Below the pieces are notes generated by a model that was given only the letters and a program-made list of their open reading frames with translations, was not told the origin of the DNA and ran no database searches. From an uncultured Mobiluncus sp. (lineage in GTDB: Bacteria; Actinomycetota; Actinomycetes; Actinomycetales; Actinomycetaceae), in the NCBI RefSeq assembly GCF_947087965.1, contig NZ_CAMUES010000007.1:62001-126000 (forward strand): 64,000 nt of DNA, read 5' to 3'. A program made the position numbers and the translations under genes. Each line of letters opens with the position of its first letter. Position 1 is the stretch's first letter. Positions 50,459 to 60,870 of the stretch are shown in pieces.

Positions 50459-52081
50459 ATGGCTGAGCTATCAATAAGTCCCCAGGACATTAAGAGCGCC
50501 CTGGACAAGTTTGTGGATGCGTACGAACCATCCGCCGCGACCGCGGAGGAAATCGGCTACGTGACCGAAACTGCTGACGGCATCGCCCATATCGAGGGTT
50601 TGCCCGGCACTATGGCCAACGAGCTGCTGCGCTTCCAAGACGGTACCCTGGGTCTGGCAATGAACCTGGACGAGCGCGAGATTGGCGCTATCGTCTTGGG
50701 TGATTTCACGGGGATTGAGGAAGGTCAAGAGGTCTACCGCACGGGTGACGTGCTCTCCGTGCCGGTGGGTGATGGTTACCTGGGCCGCGTGGTTGACCCG
50801 CTGGGCAACCCGATTGACGGCCTGGGCGAAATCAAGGACTTGGGCGAGCGTCGTGCTCTGGAATTGCAGGCTCCCGGCGTGATGATGCGCCGTTCCGTGT
50901 TCGAGCCGCTCCAGACCGGGCTGAAAGCCATCGATTCGATGATTCCGATTGGTCGCGGCCAGCGTGAGCTGATTATTGGCGACCGCCAGACCGGCAAGAC
51001 CGCTATCGCCATCGACACGATTTTGAACCAGCGTGACAACTGGAAGTCCGGCGACCCCAACAAGCAGGTGCGCTGCATCTACGTGGCGGTCGGCCAGAAG
51101 GGCTCCACTATTGCCTCCGTGAAGGGCGCGTTGGAGGACGCCGGCGCGATGGAGTTCACCACTATCGTGGCCTCCCCGGCTTCGGACGCGGCTGGGTTCA
51201 AGTACCTGGCTCCCTACACCGGTTCAGCCATCGGTCAGCACTGGATGTACCAGGGCAAGCACGTGTTGATTGTGTTTGATGACCTATCCAAGCAGGCGGA
51301 AGCCTACCGTGCGGTGTCGCTGTTGCTGCGCCGTCCGCCGGGGCGTGAAGCCTACCCAGGTGACGTGTTCTACCTGCACTCTCGCTTGCTGGAACGCTGC
51401 GCGAAGCTGTCCGACGATTTGGGCGGTGGCTCGATGACCGGCTTGCCGATTATCGAAACGAAGGCAAATGACGTGTCGGCCTACATTCCGACCAACGTGA
51501 TTTCCATCACGGACGGCCAAATCTTCCTGCAGTCCGACCTGTTCAACGCGAACCAGCGTCCGGCCGTGGACGTGGGCATTTCGGTGTCTCGTGTGGGCGG
51601 CGACGCTCAGATTAAGGCCATGAAGAAGGTCGCCGGTACGTTGAAACTGACGTTGGCGCAGTACCGTTCGATGGCCGCTTTCGCCATGCTGGCTTCCGAC
51701 CTGGACGCCACGACCCGCAAGCAGCTGACTCGCGGCGAGAAGCTTATGGAACTGTTGAAGCAGCCCCAGTACACGCCTTATCCCGTTGAGGAACAAGTGT
51801 GCTCCATCTGGGCTGGCACGAACGGTTACCTGGACGACATCGCTACCGACAAAGTCCTCCAGTTTGAAAAGGACTGGCTGGATTACCTGCGTAACGAGGG
51901 CAGCATCCTGAACGAAATCAAGGAAAAGGGCGCTTGGCCCGATGAATTGGTGGCGCGTTTGGAAACTGCCGTCAAGGATTTCCGCAAGTCTTACGACTTG
52001 GTTCCCCAGGCTGACTTGAATGCCATTGAGGGCGATGCCGAGGCGGAGCAGTCCGAGGAACAAATCGTTAAGAAGCGCTGA
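50459..52081 (+). CDS. atpA: ATP synthase F1 subunit alpha
   Basis: This 540-residue non-catalytic nucleotide-binding subunit has Walker A GDRQTGKTAIAIDT and the alpha signature YTGSAIGQHWMYQGKHVLIV. I chose ATG 50459 (MAELSISPQDI), matching the family start and preceded by AGAAGGA; an ATG at 50411 would add 16 atypical residues. An acidic C-terminal tail ends in IVKKR. Confidence 0.96.
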   Translation: MAELSISPQDIKSALDKFVDAYEPSAATAEEIGYVTETADGIAHIEGLPGTMANELLRFQDGTLGLAMNLDEREIGAIVLGDFTGIEEGQEVYRTGDVLSVPVGDGYLGRVVDPLGNPIDGLGEIKDLGERRALELQAPGVMMRRSVFEPLQTGLKAIDSMIPIGRGQRELIIGDRQTGKTAIAIDTILNQRDNWKSGDPNKQVRCIYVAVGQKGSTIASVKGALEDAGAMEFTTIVASPASDAAGFKYLAPYTGSAIGQHWMYQGKHVLIVFDDLSKQAEAYRAVSLLLRRPPGREAYPGDVFYLHSRLLERCAKLSDDLGGGSMTGLPIIETKANDVSAYIPTNVISITDGQIFLQSDLFNANQRPAVDVGISVSRVGGDAQIKAMKKVAGTLKLTLAQYRSMAAFAMLASDLDATTRKQLTRGEKLMELLKQPQYTPYPVEEQVCSIWAGTNGYLDDIATDKVLQFEKDWLDYLRNEGSILNEIKEKGAWPDELVARLETAVKDFRKSYDLVPQADLNAIEGDAEAEQSEEQIVKKR

Positions 52082-52147
52082 GGCGCCTGGGCCAGCGCTG
52101 CTGGTCAGCAACGAAAGTAACCGAACAGAACGTAAGGGAAGGGCAAA

Positions 52148-53080
52148 GTGTCAGGTTCGCAAAGGGCTCTCAAGCAGAGAATCAGGTCCACTGAGACTCT
52201 GCAAAAGATTTTCCGTGCCATGGAGATGATTGCGGCCTCCCGCGTGGGCAAGGCTCGCGCCGGGGCGGAATCCATCACCACTTATGACTCGGCCATCGCG
52301 GCGGCAGTCGCGGCCGTGTCCGCCCACGCCAAACTCGATCATCCGCTGATTACGGAACGCACCGACACGAACCGCGTGGCGGTTTTGGCGGTCACCTCTG
52401 ACCGCGGCATGGCCGGTGCCTATTCCGCGTCAATCCTGCGGGAAACCGAGCGTCTGCTGGAACGTTTGCGTGATGAAGGCAAAGACCCGGTGGTCTATGT
52501 CTCGGGTCGCCGCGGCTTGTCCTACTTCAACTTCCGCGGTATGGAAGTGCGCCGGGCATGGACCGGGGGTTCGGATAAGCCCAGCGAGGAACGCACCATG
52601 GAAATCGCCAAGAGCCTCTTGGCGGCGTTCCTCAAGTCGCCGGAAGAGGGCGGGGTGTGCGAGCTGTACATGGTTTACACCAAGTTCCGTTCGATGGTGT
52701 CCCAAGTGCCCCAGGTGCGCAAGATGCTGCCGATTAAGGTCATCGACCCCGATGAACCGGTCCAGATTGACGGGATGGGTTTGGACAAAGCGGCCGACAA
52801 GTCCGTCATGCCGCTGTATGACTTTGAACCCAGCGCTGAGGAAGTGCTCGAGACCGTCATGCCGCTGTATGTCGAGTCGCGGATTCGCACCGCCCTGCTG
52901 CACGCGGCTGCCGCCGAGCTGGCCAGCCGTCAAAACGCCATGCACGCCGCGACCGATAACGCGTCCAACTTGATTAACACCTTGACTTTGGACATGAACA
53001 AGGCTCGTCAGGCCGACATCACCACCGAGATTACGGAAATCGTGTCCGGTGCTGACGCGCTCCAAGATTCTAAGAAATAA
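52148..53080 (+). CDS. atpG: ATP synthase F1 subunit gamma
   Basis: This 310-residue central-stalk subunit has the family's N-terminal coiled coil (RIRSTETLQKIFRAMEMIAAS), the TSDRGMAGAYSASILR region and the C-terminal helix with MHAATDNASNLINTLTLDMN. The GTG at 52148 has AAGGGAAGGG upstream. Confidence 0.96.
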   Translation: MSGSQRALKQRIRSTETLQKIFRAMEMIAASRVGKARAGAESITTYDSAIAAAVAAVSAHAKLDHPLITERTDTNRVAVLAVTSDRGMAGAYSASILRETERLLERLRDEGKDPVVYVSGRRGLSYFNFRGMEVRRAWTGGSDKPSEERTMEIAKSLLAAFLKSPEEGGVCELYMVYTKFRSMVSQVPQVRKMLPIKVIDPDEPVQIDGMGLDKAADKSVMPLYDFEPSAEEVLETVMPLYVESRIRTALLHAAAAELASRQNAMHAATDNASNLINTLTLDMNKARQADITTEITEIVSGADALQDSKK

Positions 53081-53113
53081 CCGATTACCAAACGCCGATT
53101 AGAGGAAACGAAA

Positions 53114-54559
<1,446 letters not shown>

Positions 54560-54565
54560 TAAACC

Positions 54566-54874
54566 ATGGCAGACACGCTGAAAGTTGCGGTGGTAGACCG
54601 CACGCGCACCCTGTATCAGGGAGAAGCGTCCCAGGTCATCATGCCTGCCGCAGACGGTGACCTGGGGGTCTTGCCGGGCCACCAGCCGCTGTTTGTCGTG
54701 CTGCGGGCCGGACAGGTGCGTGTCGACGCATCGGGCTCGACCGGAAAAGCAGATTCGCATAACTTCCCGGTCGAGGCCGGTTTCGCCTCGGTGGATAATA
54801 ACACCGTGACCGTAGTGCTGGATCGCAGCTTGGCTGCCAGCTCCGCGAATCAGGCTCCCGCATCGGCAGACTAA
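54566..54874 (+). CDS. atpC: ATP synthase F1 subunit epsilon, short form
   Basis: This 102-residue subunit holds the N-terminal beta-sandwich (LPGHQPLFVVLRAGQVRV, FPVEAGFASVDNNTVTVV) that binds gamma and the c-ring. The C-terminal helical hairpin, usually another 35-45 residues and inhibitory in many bacteria, is replaced by a short Ala/Ser tail ending in SAD and a stop. It is 6 bp after atpD and ends the F1Fo genes. Confidence 0.94.
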   Translation: MADTLKVAVVDRTRTLYQGEASQVIMPAADGDLGVLPGHQPLFVVLRAGQVRVDASGSTGKADSHNFPVEAGFASVDNNTVTVVLDRSLAASSANQAPASAD

Positions 54875-54908
54875 AATAAACAACTTCCACGAATCAGTCC
54901 GATTGGGA

Positions 54909-54914
54909 TATGAT
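54909..54914 (+). promoter_or_regulatory. -10 box before the DUF2550 gene
   Basis: TATGAT, with TTCCAC (54885-54890) 18 bp upstream as a weak -35, could start a separate transcript with a leader of about 130 nt. Confidence 0.35.
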
Positions 54915-54961
54915 TGCCCATAAGGCTCTTCGGGTTTTCTCTAAGGCAACTTGGGGATAGC

Positions 54962-54991
54962 AGTGGCGGGGTCATTGAGATGCCCGCCACT
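54962..54991 (+). terminator. Hairpin in the atpC-DUF2550 gap
   Basis: AGTGGCGGG (54962-54970) pairs exactly with CCCGCCACT (54983-54991) around a 12-nt loop, with a short TT tail. It may end part of the atp transcript or act in the leader of the DUF2550 gene. Confidence 0.5.
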
Positions 54992-55053
54992 TTGGGCATT
55001 GGCCGCAGAGCTGGGCTTCAATGTAGCGGCTCTAGGACGTGAGGAGGAACATC

Positions 55054-55497
55054 ATGGGTACCGCAACCAGTGCGATGTTTGCCAGTCTGCTCCTGGTGCT
55101 GTTCCTCGTTTGCGCGCTGGCGATTTACTTCCTGGCGCGCTTGCGGTTTAAGGCCCAAAATGATGGTTCTTTCAACGTCGCGTGGCGGGCCAATACTACC
55201 GATCCGTGGCGAGCCGGGGTGTGCCATTATTCCGAGGATTTTCTGAAGTGGTATCGGGTAATTTCCCTGCGTTGGGGCTCGAATCACCGTTGGGAACGGG
55301 CGGATTTTGAGATTTTGGAATCGGCGGTAGATACCGAGCCGGGGTCGGACTATACCCTGGCTATTTTGCATTGCCGCGCGCCGCGTGAGGGTTTTTCTGA
55401 GCCGGACGATTTTTGGTTGGCGATGGATGAACACGATTATTCCGGCTTGGTCAGCTGGAAAGAATCCTCCCCGCCGCGTACCCAGATGGTTTACTGA
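55054..55497 (+). CDS. DUF2550 family membrane protein
   Basis: This 147-residue protein has one N-terminal membrane helix (about residues 8-28) and a soluble domain of about 115 residues. DUF2550 genes follow the atp operon in many actinobacteria (Rv1312 in Mycobacterium tuberculosis); size, layout and place match. I chose ATG 55054 with GAGGAGGAA upstream; the frame opens 15 bp earlier at a GTG that lies within the ribosome site. The biochemical role is unknown. Confidence 0.87.
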   Translation: MGTATSAMFASLLLVLFLVCALAIYFLARLRFKAQNDGSFNVAWRANTTDPWRAGVCHYSEDFLKWYRVISLRWGSNHRWERADFEILESAVDTEPGSDYTLAILHCRAPREGFSEPDDFWLAMDEHDYSGLVSWKESSPPRTQMVY

Positions 55498-55521
55498 GTT
55501 TCTTACCTCGCGCGGTTCGGC

Positions 55522-55534
55522 TAGGCTAGCAGTA
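55522..55534 (+). promoter_or_regulatory. Leaderless -10 box of nucS
   Basis: TAGGCT (55522-55527) lies six bases before ATG 55534, with no ribosome site. Confidence 0.4.
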
Positions 55535-56226
55535 TGCGCCTGGTCATAGCGGATTGCGAAGTCAATTATTCGGGACGTTTGGACGCGCATTTGGCTGCGG
55601 CGAAACGCCTGTTGATGGTGAAAGCTGACGGTTCAGTGCTGATTCACAGCGATGGCGGTTCCTACAAGCCCCTGAACTGGATGAGTCCGCCCTGCCAGCT
55701 GCACATTGAGCTGGAAGATTCCAACGCCCCGCAAGGCCCGCAAACGTGGCGGGTACAGGCCAAATCCGGAGACGCCCTGCTGATTAACATCACTGCGGTC
55801 TATGAAGATGTCGTGTGTGATTTGGGGGTCGATCCGGGACTGGAAAAGGACGGGGTGGAGGCGCATCTGCAAAAGCTGCTGGCGGAACAGGTAGCGGTAC
55901 GGCTGGGGGAGGGCTGGACTTTGGTGCGCCGGGAGTGGCCCACTCCCATTGGTCCGGTTGACCTGCTGGTTCGTGATGCACAAGGACGTCCGGTGGCGGT
56001 GGAGGTGAAGCGTCGCGGCGAAATTGACGGGGTTGAGCAGTTGACCCGCTACCTGGATTTGCTGGGCCGGCAAGCCGACCTGGAGGGCATTACCGGGATT
56101 TTTGCTGCCCAAGAGATTAAACCCCAGGCCCGCACGCTGGCCACAGACCGTGGGATTCGCTGTGTCGTGCTGGATTACGATGAGATGCGCGGCGTGGATT
56201 TTGATGCCGAAAATCGATTGTTCTAA
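55534..56226 (+). CDS. nucS: Mismatch-specific endonuclease NucS/EndoMS
   Basis: NucS cuts both strands at mismatches and provides mismatch repair in actinobacteria that lack MutS/MutL. The 230-residue protein has an N-terminal dimerisation and DNA-binding domain. The C-terminal RecB-like nuclease has GPVDLLVRD and VAVEVKRRG, giving the D-ExK catalytic residues, then EQLTRYLDLL. Length matches the family. It sits downstream of atpC and the DUF2550 gene, as in other actinobacteria. Confidence 0.94.
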   Translation: MRLVIADCEVNYSGRLDAHLAAAKRLLMVKADGSVLIHSDGGSYKPLNWMSPPCQLHIELEDSNAPQGPQTWRVQAKSGDALLINITAVYEDVVCDLGVDPGLEKDGVEAHLQKLLAEQVAVRLGEGWTLVRREWPTPIGPVDLLVRDAQGRPVAVEVKRRGEIDGVEQLTRYLDLLGRQADLEGITGIFAAQEIKPQARTLATDRGIRCVVLDYDEMRGVDFDAENRLF

Positions 56227-56306
56227 ACCCCGCCAGACGACCCGCAAAACGCCACGCACCCCGCTTGTGCCCACCCCGTCCGGGCTGGGGCGTCACGGAA
56301 TCGGCT

Positions 56307-56609
56307 CTAATAGCCCCCGGTAGTGCCGGATTCCCAGCAATAGTTGTGCCAGTGGCGGCGCGCCCTCACCCCGGTGTCCACTCCAAAGGGCGCGTTCAGC
56401 GGCCAAGCCACGATATGCGGGGTATTCGCTTCGACAGCGTGCCCGCAACCGGGGCAGACGTAAGATTTCTGGCCGGCGCTGCCGGTCAGACGCTGGACGT
56501 GATATTCCTGCCCGCCGCGCGTCACGACCCGCGGGACGCTGGCAAGGCGCTGCATATCCAAGGGGCGATAGGGTTGACCGCGCCGTTTGGACTTTCGCTG
56601 ACTGGGCAC
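56307..56609 (-). CDS. Small zinc-ribbon-like actinobacterial protein
   Basis: This 100-residue protein has a basic N-terminus (SQRKSKRRG), then CPGCGHAVEANTPHIVAWP and RRHWHNYCW, giving a C-x2-C ... H ... C set likely to bind zinc. The same pattern occurs in Streptomyces proteins encoded near nucS and labelled ATP/GTP-binding, although no P-loop is visible here. The start is GTG at 56607-56609, 3 bp after nagA on the same strand. It is convergent with nucS. Its function is unknown. Confidence 0.8.
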   Translation of the reverse strand: MPSQRKSKRRGQPYRPLDMQRLASVPRVVTRGGQEYHVQRLTGSAGQKSYVCPGCGHAVEANTPHIVAWPLNAPFGVDTGVRARRHWHNYCWESGTTGGY

Positions 56610-56612
56610 GGG

Positions 56613-57908
56613 CTAATCCGAATAATTCTTGGGTACGGATGCCACCAGGGTGCCGTAGCGATACACCGAAAGCGGATAGAGATTCTCGTCTGTGACCAGC
56701 AAATCCGCCCGTTTGCCCGTTGCGATTTCGCCGATGTTGGTCTGACCCAAAATGCGAGCGCCCTGTACCGAGGCGCAGTACACCGCGTCGGTCAGCGGGA
56801 TTCCCGCGCCTTTCCAGGCGCGGCGCACGATGTCTACCAGGTGCCAGTTTGGATCTTCCTGGGCGGAGTTCGATTCGCCCAAGGGCATACCTGTGGCGGC
56901 GGTCGCGTTACTGACAAACACTACTGAATCGCGTCCGACCAGCTCAAACACGTTGCGCACGGCACTGAGATCCACGTGCTCACCGTCCGCAATCAGCTCC
57001 AGAATACAGCCGCCTCCGGCCGCGTCCGCCAGCAGTTCTAACATCGGGCCGGGGGTGCGATGATGGAAGGGCTGCATCCCGTTAAAGAAGTGAGTCACCA
57101 CATAGCGGGGGCAACGCAGCTTTTCCGAGGGCGTCAGCCCCAGCTTTTCCCGCGTCCAGGTCGCGGCTCCGCGCATAAACTCGGCGGAAGCGACCGTGTG
57201 CCCAAAGGCGGGAACCGCCCCGTTTTCAATCAAAACTTCCGCCACGGAACCGGAACCGATAGCGCGTTTGCCTTCCGGAGCCAGCGTCATCGACACTGTG
57301 TGTCCGCGAGTGGTAATCATGAGTTCGCGGGTCAGCGCCGGGTTTGGCGGCTGAACTTGTGCAAAATCTTGGGACCCCAGGACGGCACGAGCCCGTTCCT
57401 CGCGTTCCTTGGCGCTGAGCCCTTCGGTCGGGAGGGAATCAGCGGGGGAGTCTCCGGGGAGCATCCCGGTTACCCCCAACCGTCCCGACGCCAGGAACGG
57501 CCCTTCAAAGTGAATCCCGTCCAGTTCGCCCGCGTCACACAAATCGGCCATCATCTGACCCTGTCGGCGCAGGTCCTCCGGGGAAGCTGTCGAGAGTGAA
57601 CCGACCAGGGTGGTGGTGCCGTGTACCCGGTGCTCCCACACCGCGGTCATCATGGCTTCCACCGTGGTGGCGGTGGGGAAAGAGCTGCCCCCGCCCCCGT
57701 GGCAGTGGGTGTCGACCAGACCCGGCAAAATGTAGCGCCCGTCAGTCGGGGAAGGTGCGGCCACGACCTCGGCACCGTAACCTGCCGCCTGCGCTTGGGG
57801 CGCTTCTCCCATCCACACTATGGAGTCCCCGTCAATAATGACAGCTCCATCAACGATTATGGAAGACGGCGTGACGATGCGCCCGCGTACTGCAAAAGGT
57901 TCACTCAT
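56613..57908 (-). CDS. nagA: NagA-like N-acetylglucosamine-6-phosphate deacetylase homologue with altered active site
   Basis: This 431-residue amidohydrolase resembles NagA, which removes acetate from GlcNAc-6-phosphate for recycling. It keeps VDTHCHGGGG, the metal-ligand HFEGPFLA, GHTVA, HFFNGMQPFHHR and IADGEH. The catalytic aspartate of the TDA motif (Asp273 in Escherichia coli) is Asn334 here (FVSNATAATG, codon AAC at 56909-56907). The usual stretch with the AGS motif after it is shortened. GATAAT on the minus strand lies six bases before the ATG, suggesting a leaderless mRNA. The fold is secure; activity is doubtful. Confidence 0.82.
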   Translation of the reverse strand: MSEPFAVRGRIVTPSSIIVDGAVIIDGDSIVWMGEAPQAQAAGYGAEVVAAPSPTDGRYILPGLVDTHCHGGGGSSFPTATTVEAMMTAVWEHRVHGTTTLVGSLSTASPEDLRRQGQMMADLCDAGELDGIHFEGPFLASGRLGVTGMLPGDSPADSLPTEGLSAKEREERARAVLGSQDFAQVQPPNPALTRELMITTRGHTVSMTLAPEGKRAIGSGSVAEVLIENGAVPAFGHTVASAEFMRGAATWTREKLGLTPSEKLRCPRYVVTHFFNGMQPFHHRTPGPMLELLADAAGGGCILELIADGEHVDLSAVRNVFELVGRDSVVFVSNATAATGMPLGESNSAQEDPNWHLVDIVRRAWKGAGIPLTDAVYCASVQGARILGQTNIGEIATGKRADLLVTDENLYPLSVYRYGTLVASVPKNYSD

Positions 57909-58082
57909 GTTCCGATTATCGCATTTTTGCGCTGTTCCAAAGTAATTTTTTCGCTCCCTAGTCGTGTCGGGCGCCTGCCGGGTGGCGACCGGTGCGGTCG
58001 GCTGACGCCGTGGACGCGAGGCCGGCAGTGCCGGGTTGGGGGCAACACTGTTCGGGTTTACCCGGTATTAGAGGAAATCCTT

Positions 58083-58095
58083 TAAGATAAAACCA
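58083..58095 (+). promoter_or_regulatory. Leaderless -10 box of the 58095 hydrolase
   Basis: TAAGAT (58083-58088) lies six bases before ATG 58095, with no ribosome site visible. Confidence 0.45.
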
Positions 58096-58871
58096 TGCTG
58101 AACATGATTGCCCGCGACATTATCCCCGGACCGATTGGCCCTACGATGGTGCTGCTTCACGCTTTCCCGATGGATCACCGGATGTGGCTGCCGACCGCGG
58201 ACCGCTTGGGTGGGGTGCCGCTGCTGATGGTGGATGCGCCCGGATTCGGCCAGACTCCGCCGATGATGGACACCCCCTCGCTGGACGCGTTTGCGGATGA
58301 AATCGTGGCAAACCTGGGCAAGTTCGGCATTGAACGCATTATTCCGGTCGGTAACTCGCTGGGCGGCTACGTGGCGCTCACCATTTTGGAACGTCACCCG
58401 GATGTCGTGGCCGGTCTGGGCTTGATTGGAACACGGGCGGACGCGGATACGGTCAGCGAAAAAGCCGACCGGTTCGAAAACCTCATCACCATGCTGGCCG
58501 GGGACCGCGCGAGCCTGCTGACCCCCCAGATTGAATCCCAGTTCACCGCCTCGACCCGCCGAGGGCGCCCGGAAGTCGTGTCCGAGGCCGTGCAATGGTC
58601 CGAGGAAGCCTCCAACGAAGGAATTTCCTGGGCACAACGGGCTATGGCGGCGCGCCCGGACCAGATGGCGCTGCTGGAAAATTTTGACAAACCCGTCCTG
58701 GTCATGCGTGGCGAGGAGGACCCGGTCATTTCCCCCGAGCGTGCCGCCGCGATGGCTCAGGCCGCCCATACCGAGGTCGTCGAGGTCCACGAAACCTCGC
58801 ACTTGGTACCGATTGAAAATCCCGGGGCCGTCTCGCGCCGCCTGATGGCGCTGTATCCCCAATGCATGTAG
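58095..58871 (+). CDS. Alpha/beta hydrolase
   Basis: This 258-residue single-domain hydrolase has the oxyanion strand MVLLHAFPMDHRMW, nucleophile elbow VGNSLGGYVA (serine), RGEEDPVIS (aspartate) and ETSHLVPIENP (histidine), a complete catalytic triad in the usual order. The segment between about residues 110 and 190 forms a helical cap. Substrate cannot be predicted; related proteins are esterases, lactonases or enol-lactone hydrolases. It is monocistronic between minus-strand units. Confidence 0.85.
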   Translation: MLNMIARDIIPGPIGPTMVLLHAFPMDHRMWLPTADRLGGVPLLMVDAPGFGQTPPMMDTPSLDAFADEIVANLGKFGIERIIPVGNSLGGYVALTILERHPDVVAGLGLIGTRADADTVSEKADRFENLITMLAGDRASLLTPQIESQFTASTRRGRPEVVSEAVQWSEEASNEGISWAQRAMAARPDQMALLENFDKPVLVMRGEEDPVISPERAAAMAQAAHTEVVEVHETSHLVPIENPGAVSRRLMALYPQCM

Positions 58872-58952
58872 GCCGCGCGAAACCCCTCTAGCCTGCGGAA
58901 ACACCCTTGTGAACGCTATCGGTAGTGTAACTCGAAACGCGACCGCAACGCC

Positions 58953-59939
58953 CTAGTCCGCGCTCATCGACGTGACGGCATCGGAGGCGCCCAGAACCGA
59001 AATCTTTTGGTTCTGGCTGGCTTTGTTCGGCAGGTTGAATAGCACCACGACCGTGTGCGTTTCGGTCAGGGTCGATGCCGCAGCTGTTTTCCCGGTGTAA
59101 GCCTGAGCCAGGGGCGAGAGCTGGAGTTTCCGGGGAGATTTCATGGTCAAGTCGTAGTTCAGAGCGGCCATTACCAAGGCTCCGCCGTCCGTAGTACCCA
59201 GGGCGATGTAGCCGTCAGTGCCCGGCCGCGCGGTCATAGTGACTTCCAAACCGCGGCTTTGCTGGGCGAGGGCGGAATAGTCCGTGCGCCGCTGGGCGAA
59301 AGTTGCGGCAAAAGAATCAATCGCGGTGTCAAAAACGTCCTTGGCGTTGTTGGGGTCGTTGAGGAAGTCCGCGTAAGTTTTCGCCAAAGCTCCCGGCGGA
59401 ACCACAAAGTCTTTGGAATCCGCCTGGGGCGTGGGCGAGCCGACTTCGGGCTTGAAAGTCGCGGGGAAGCTGGCCTTGGGGAACAGTTTCGTGTAGCCCC
59501 ACACCGCGTAGTTGGCGCGCGGCGAGGACTGGACGAAACCGAACACGTAGAGCGGCTGACCTTCGACCGTGGGCGAAACCGTGTAGGCGTAGCGCGGCCA
59601 ATCCGTAGCCTGCTGCACCACTGTGACCTGCGGATTCGCCAGGGGAAGCGCTCCCAGGTTGGCGCCGCGAGTCGTGTTCGTCATCAGGTATTCTCCGTTG
59701 CGCATACCCAGGGCCGGGTTCGTAAAACGGCTGGTCAGCTGCTGCCAGTCGCGAGCGCCGTCCCCAGCTTGAGCCACGGCGTTGGCCTCGGTGGTGACTG
59801 CGGTGAAGCGTTGCTGGTCAATAGCGGGCGGTTCGTTGCCGCCGTTGGGGGAGGTCACGAGGGTGGGGGTGTAGGCACAAGCGCTCAGGGCCAGGGCGGT
59901 CGCTCCGGCCGCAAGGAGGGTCGTCAGCTTATTCGTCAT
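58953..59939 (-). CDS. Putative lipoprotein of unknown function
   Basis: This 328-residue exported protein begins with a signal peptide and lipobox TALALSAC, so Cys19 is probably lipidated. The mature part is about 300 residues with mixed strands and helices and no motif that I recognise. The ATG at 59937-59939 lies 11 bp inside the upstream membrane protein gene and has GGAGG just before it, so translation is coupled. The two proteins probably form a pair at the outer face of the membrane. Confidence 0.78.
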   Translation of the reverse strand: MTNKLTTLLAAGATALALSACAYTPTLVTSPNGGNEPPAIDQQRFTAVTTEANAVAQAGDGARDWQQLTSRFTNPALGMRNGEYLMTNTTRGANLGALPLANPQVTVVQQATDWPRYAYTVSPTVEGQPLYVFGFVQSSPRANYAVWGYTKLFPKASFPATFKPEVGSPTPQADSKDFVVPPGALAKTYADFLNDPNNAKDVFDTAIDSFAATFAQRRTDYSALAQQSRGLEVTMTARPGTDGYIALGTTDGGALVMAALNYDLTMKSPRKLQLSPLAQAYTGKTAAASTLTETHTVVVLFNLPNKASQNQKISVLGASDAVTSMSAD

Positions 59940-60870
59940 GGGAGGCCTCCGTTTCGGGGTCTGTCGCATCGTTATTCTCCGGTTGGCGCCGCCATTTTCT
60001 GGTTCGTTTAGGCTGGTCATCAGCTTCTTCAGCCATGCGCAATGAGCGGCGCGTGGGATGGACTGCCGGAATGACGCCGGTGTCCGTGGGAGCGTCGCCG
60101 GCGACCGCGGAGGTGACCTGACTGGCGAGCTGTCGTGCCTGATCCTTTTCCAACGTATCCAAACGTTTGGCACGCGAACGCCGTTCGGACAGCACCAGCA
60201 AAGCCAGATAAGTCCCGATAGCTCCAGCGGCGATAATCCCCACGATGGTCATGAGGATAGCCGAGATGCTGGAGGGCTCATTTTTCAGTTTCCACTTCAG
60301 TTCCAGCTGCGGTCCCGCCGCTTTGTCCGGGGGATTGACCACGAAAGCGACCGCGCTCCAGCGGTTATCACTCAGCTGCCAGTTCAGAGAGGCGTGACCG
60401 GTGCCATGAGCGCTTTGTTTCCAGATGTCTAAGGACGTTAGATCCGCTGCATCGTTTTGGGCGGGGGACGCCAACTGTTGCAAACCGCCTGGCAAAGTTT
60501 GTTCGCCAGGAGCAGAATTAGTTTTTTTCGCCGCGACGCTGTGGGAGGTGAGCAGATTATCGGCTTTGAAACCGGTCAGTTCCAAGTGATTGACCGATTT
60601 GGCAAAAGCCATGGCGTCTGTGGTCAGGGCGATTCCTAAAAAGACTTCTTGTTTTGCCGGCCCGGTAGCGCGAATCGTGACCTTTTCCCCGGTGGATTCC
60701 AACAGATTCTCTCCCGTCAGGACGATTGCCGACTTGGTCGGTTCGCTGTGAAACGCCACGTTGGCGCTGGGGCGCAGGAAAGTCAGGCGAGACATTCCAA
60801 TAAAGGCCACCAAAAGTGAGACAATCAGCAGGGCCATGCTGAGATAGCGGGTGGTGCGATTCGATGACAT
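59929..60870 (-). CDS. Two-helix membrane protein of unknown function
   Basis: This 313-residue protein has an N-terminal membrane helix (about residues 9-30), an extracytoplasmic domain of about 165 residues and a second helix (about 205-230: ISAILMTIVGIIAAGAIGTY). A charged cytoplasmic tail rich in Arg, Lys and Glu follows. The ATG has AAGGAG upstream. It overlaps the lipoprotein gene by 11 bp. No family is recognised; the layout (exposed loop, cytoplasmic tail, partner lipoprotein) suggests an envelope complex or signal-transducing pair. Confidence 0.75.
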   Translation of the reverse strand: MSSNRTTRYLSMALLIVSLLVAFIGMSRLTFLRPSANVAFHSEPTKSAIVLTGENLLESTGEKVTIRATGPAKQEVFLGIALTTDAMAFAKSVNHLELTGFKADNLLTSHSVAAKKTNSAPGEQTLPGGLQQLASPAQNDAADLTSLDIWKQSAHGTGHASLNWQLSDNRWSAVAFVVNPPDKAAGPQLELKWKLKNEPSSISAILMTIVGIIAAGAIGTYLALLVLSERRSRAKRLDTLEKDQARQLASQVTSAVAGDAPTDTGVIPAVHPTRRSLRMAEEADDQPKRTRKWRRQPENNDATDPETEASHDE

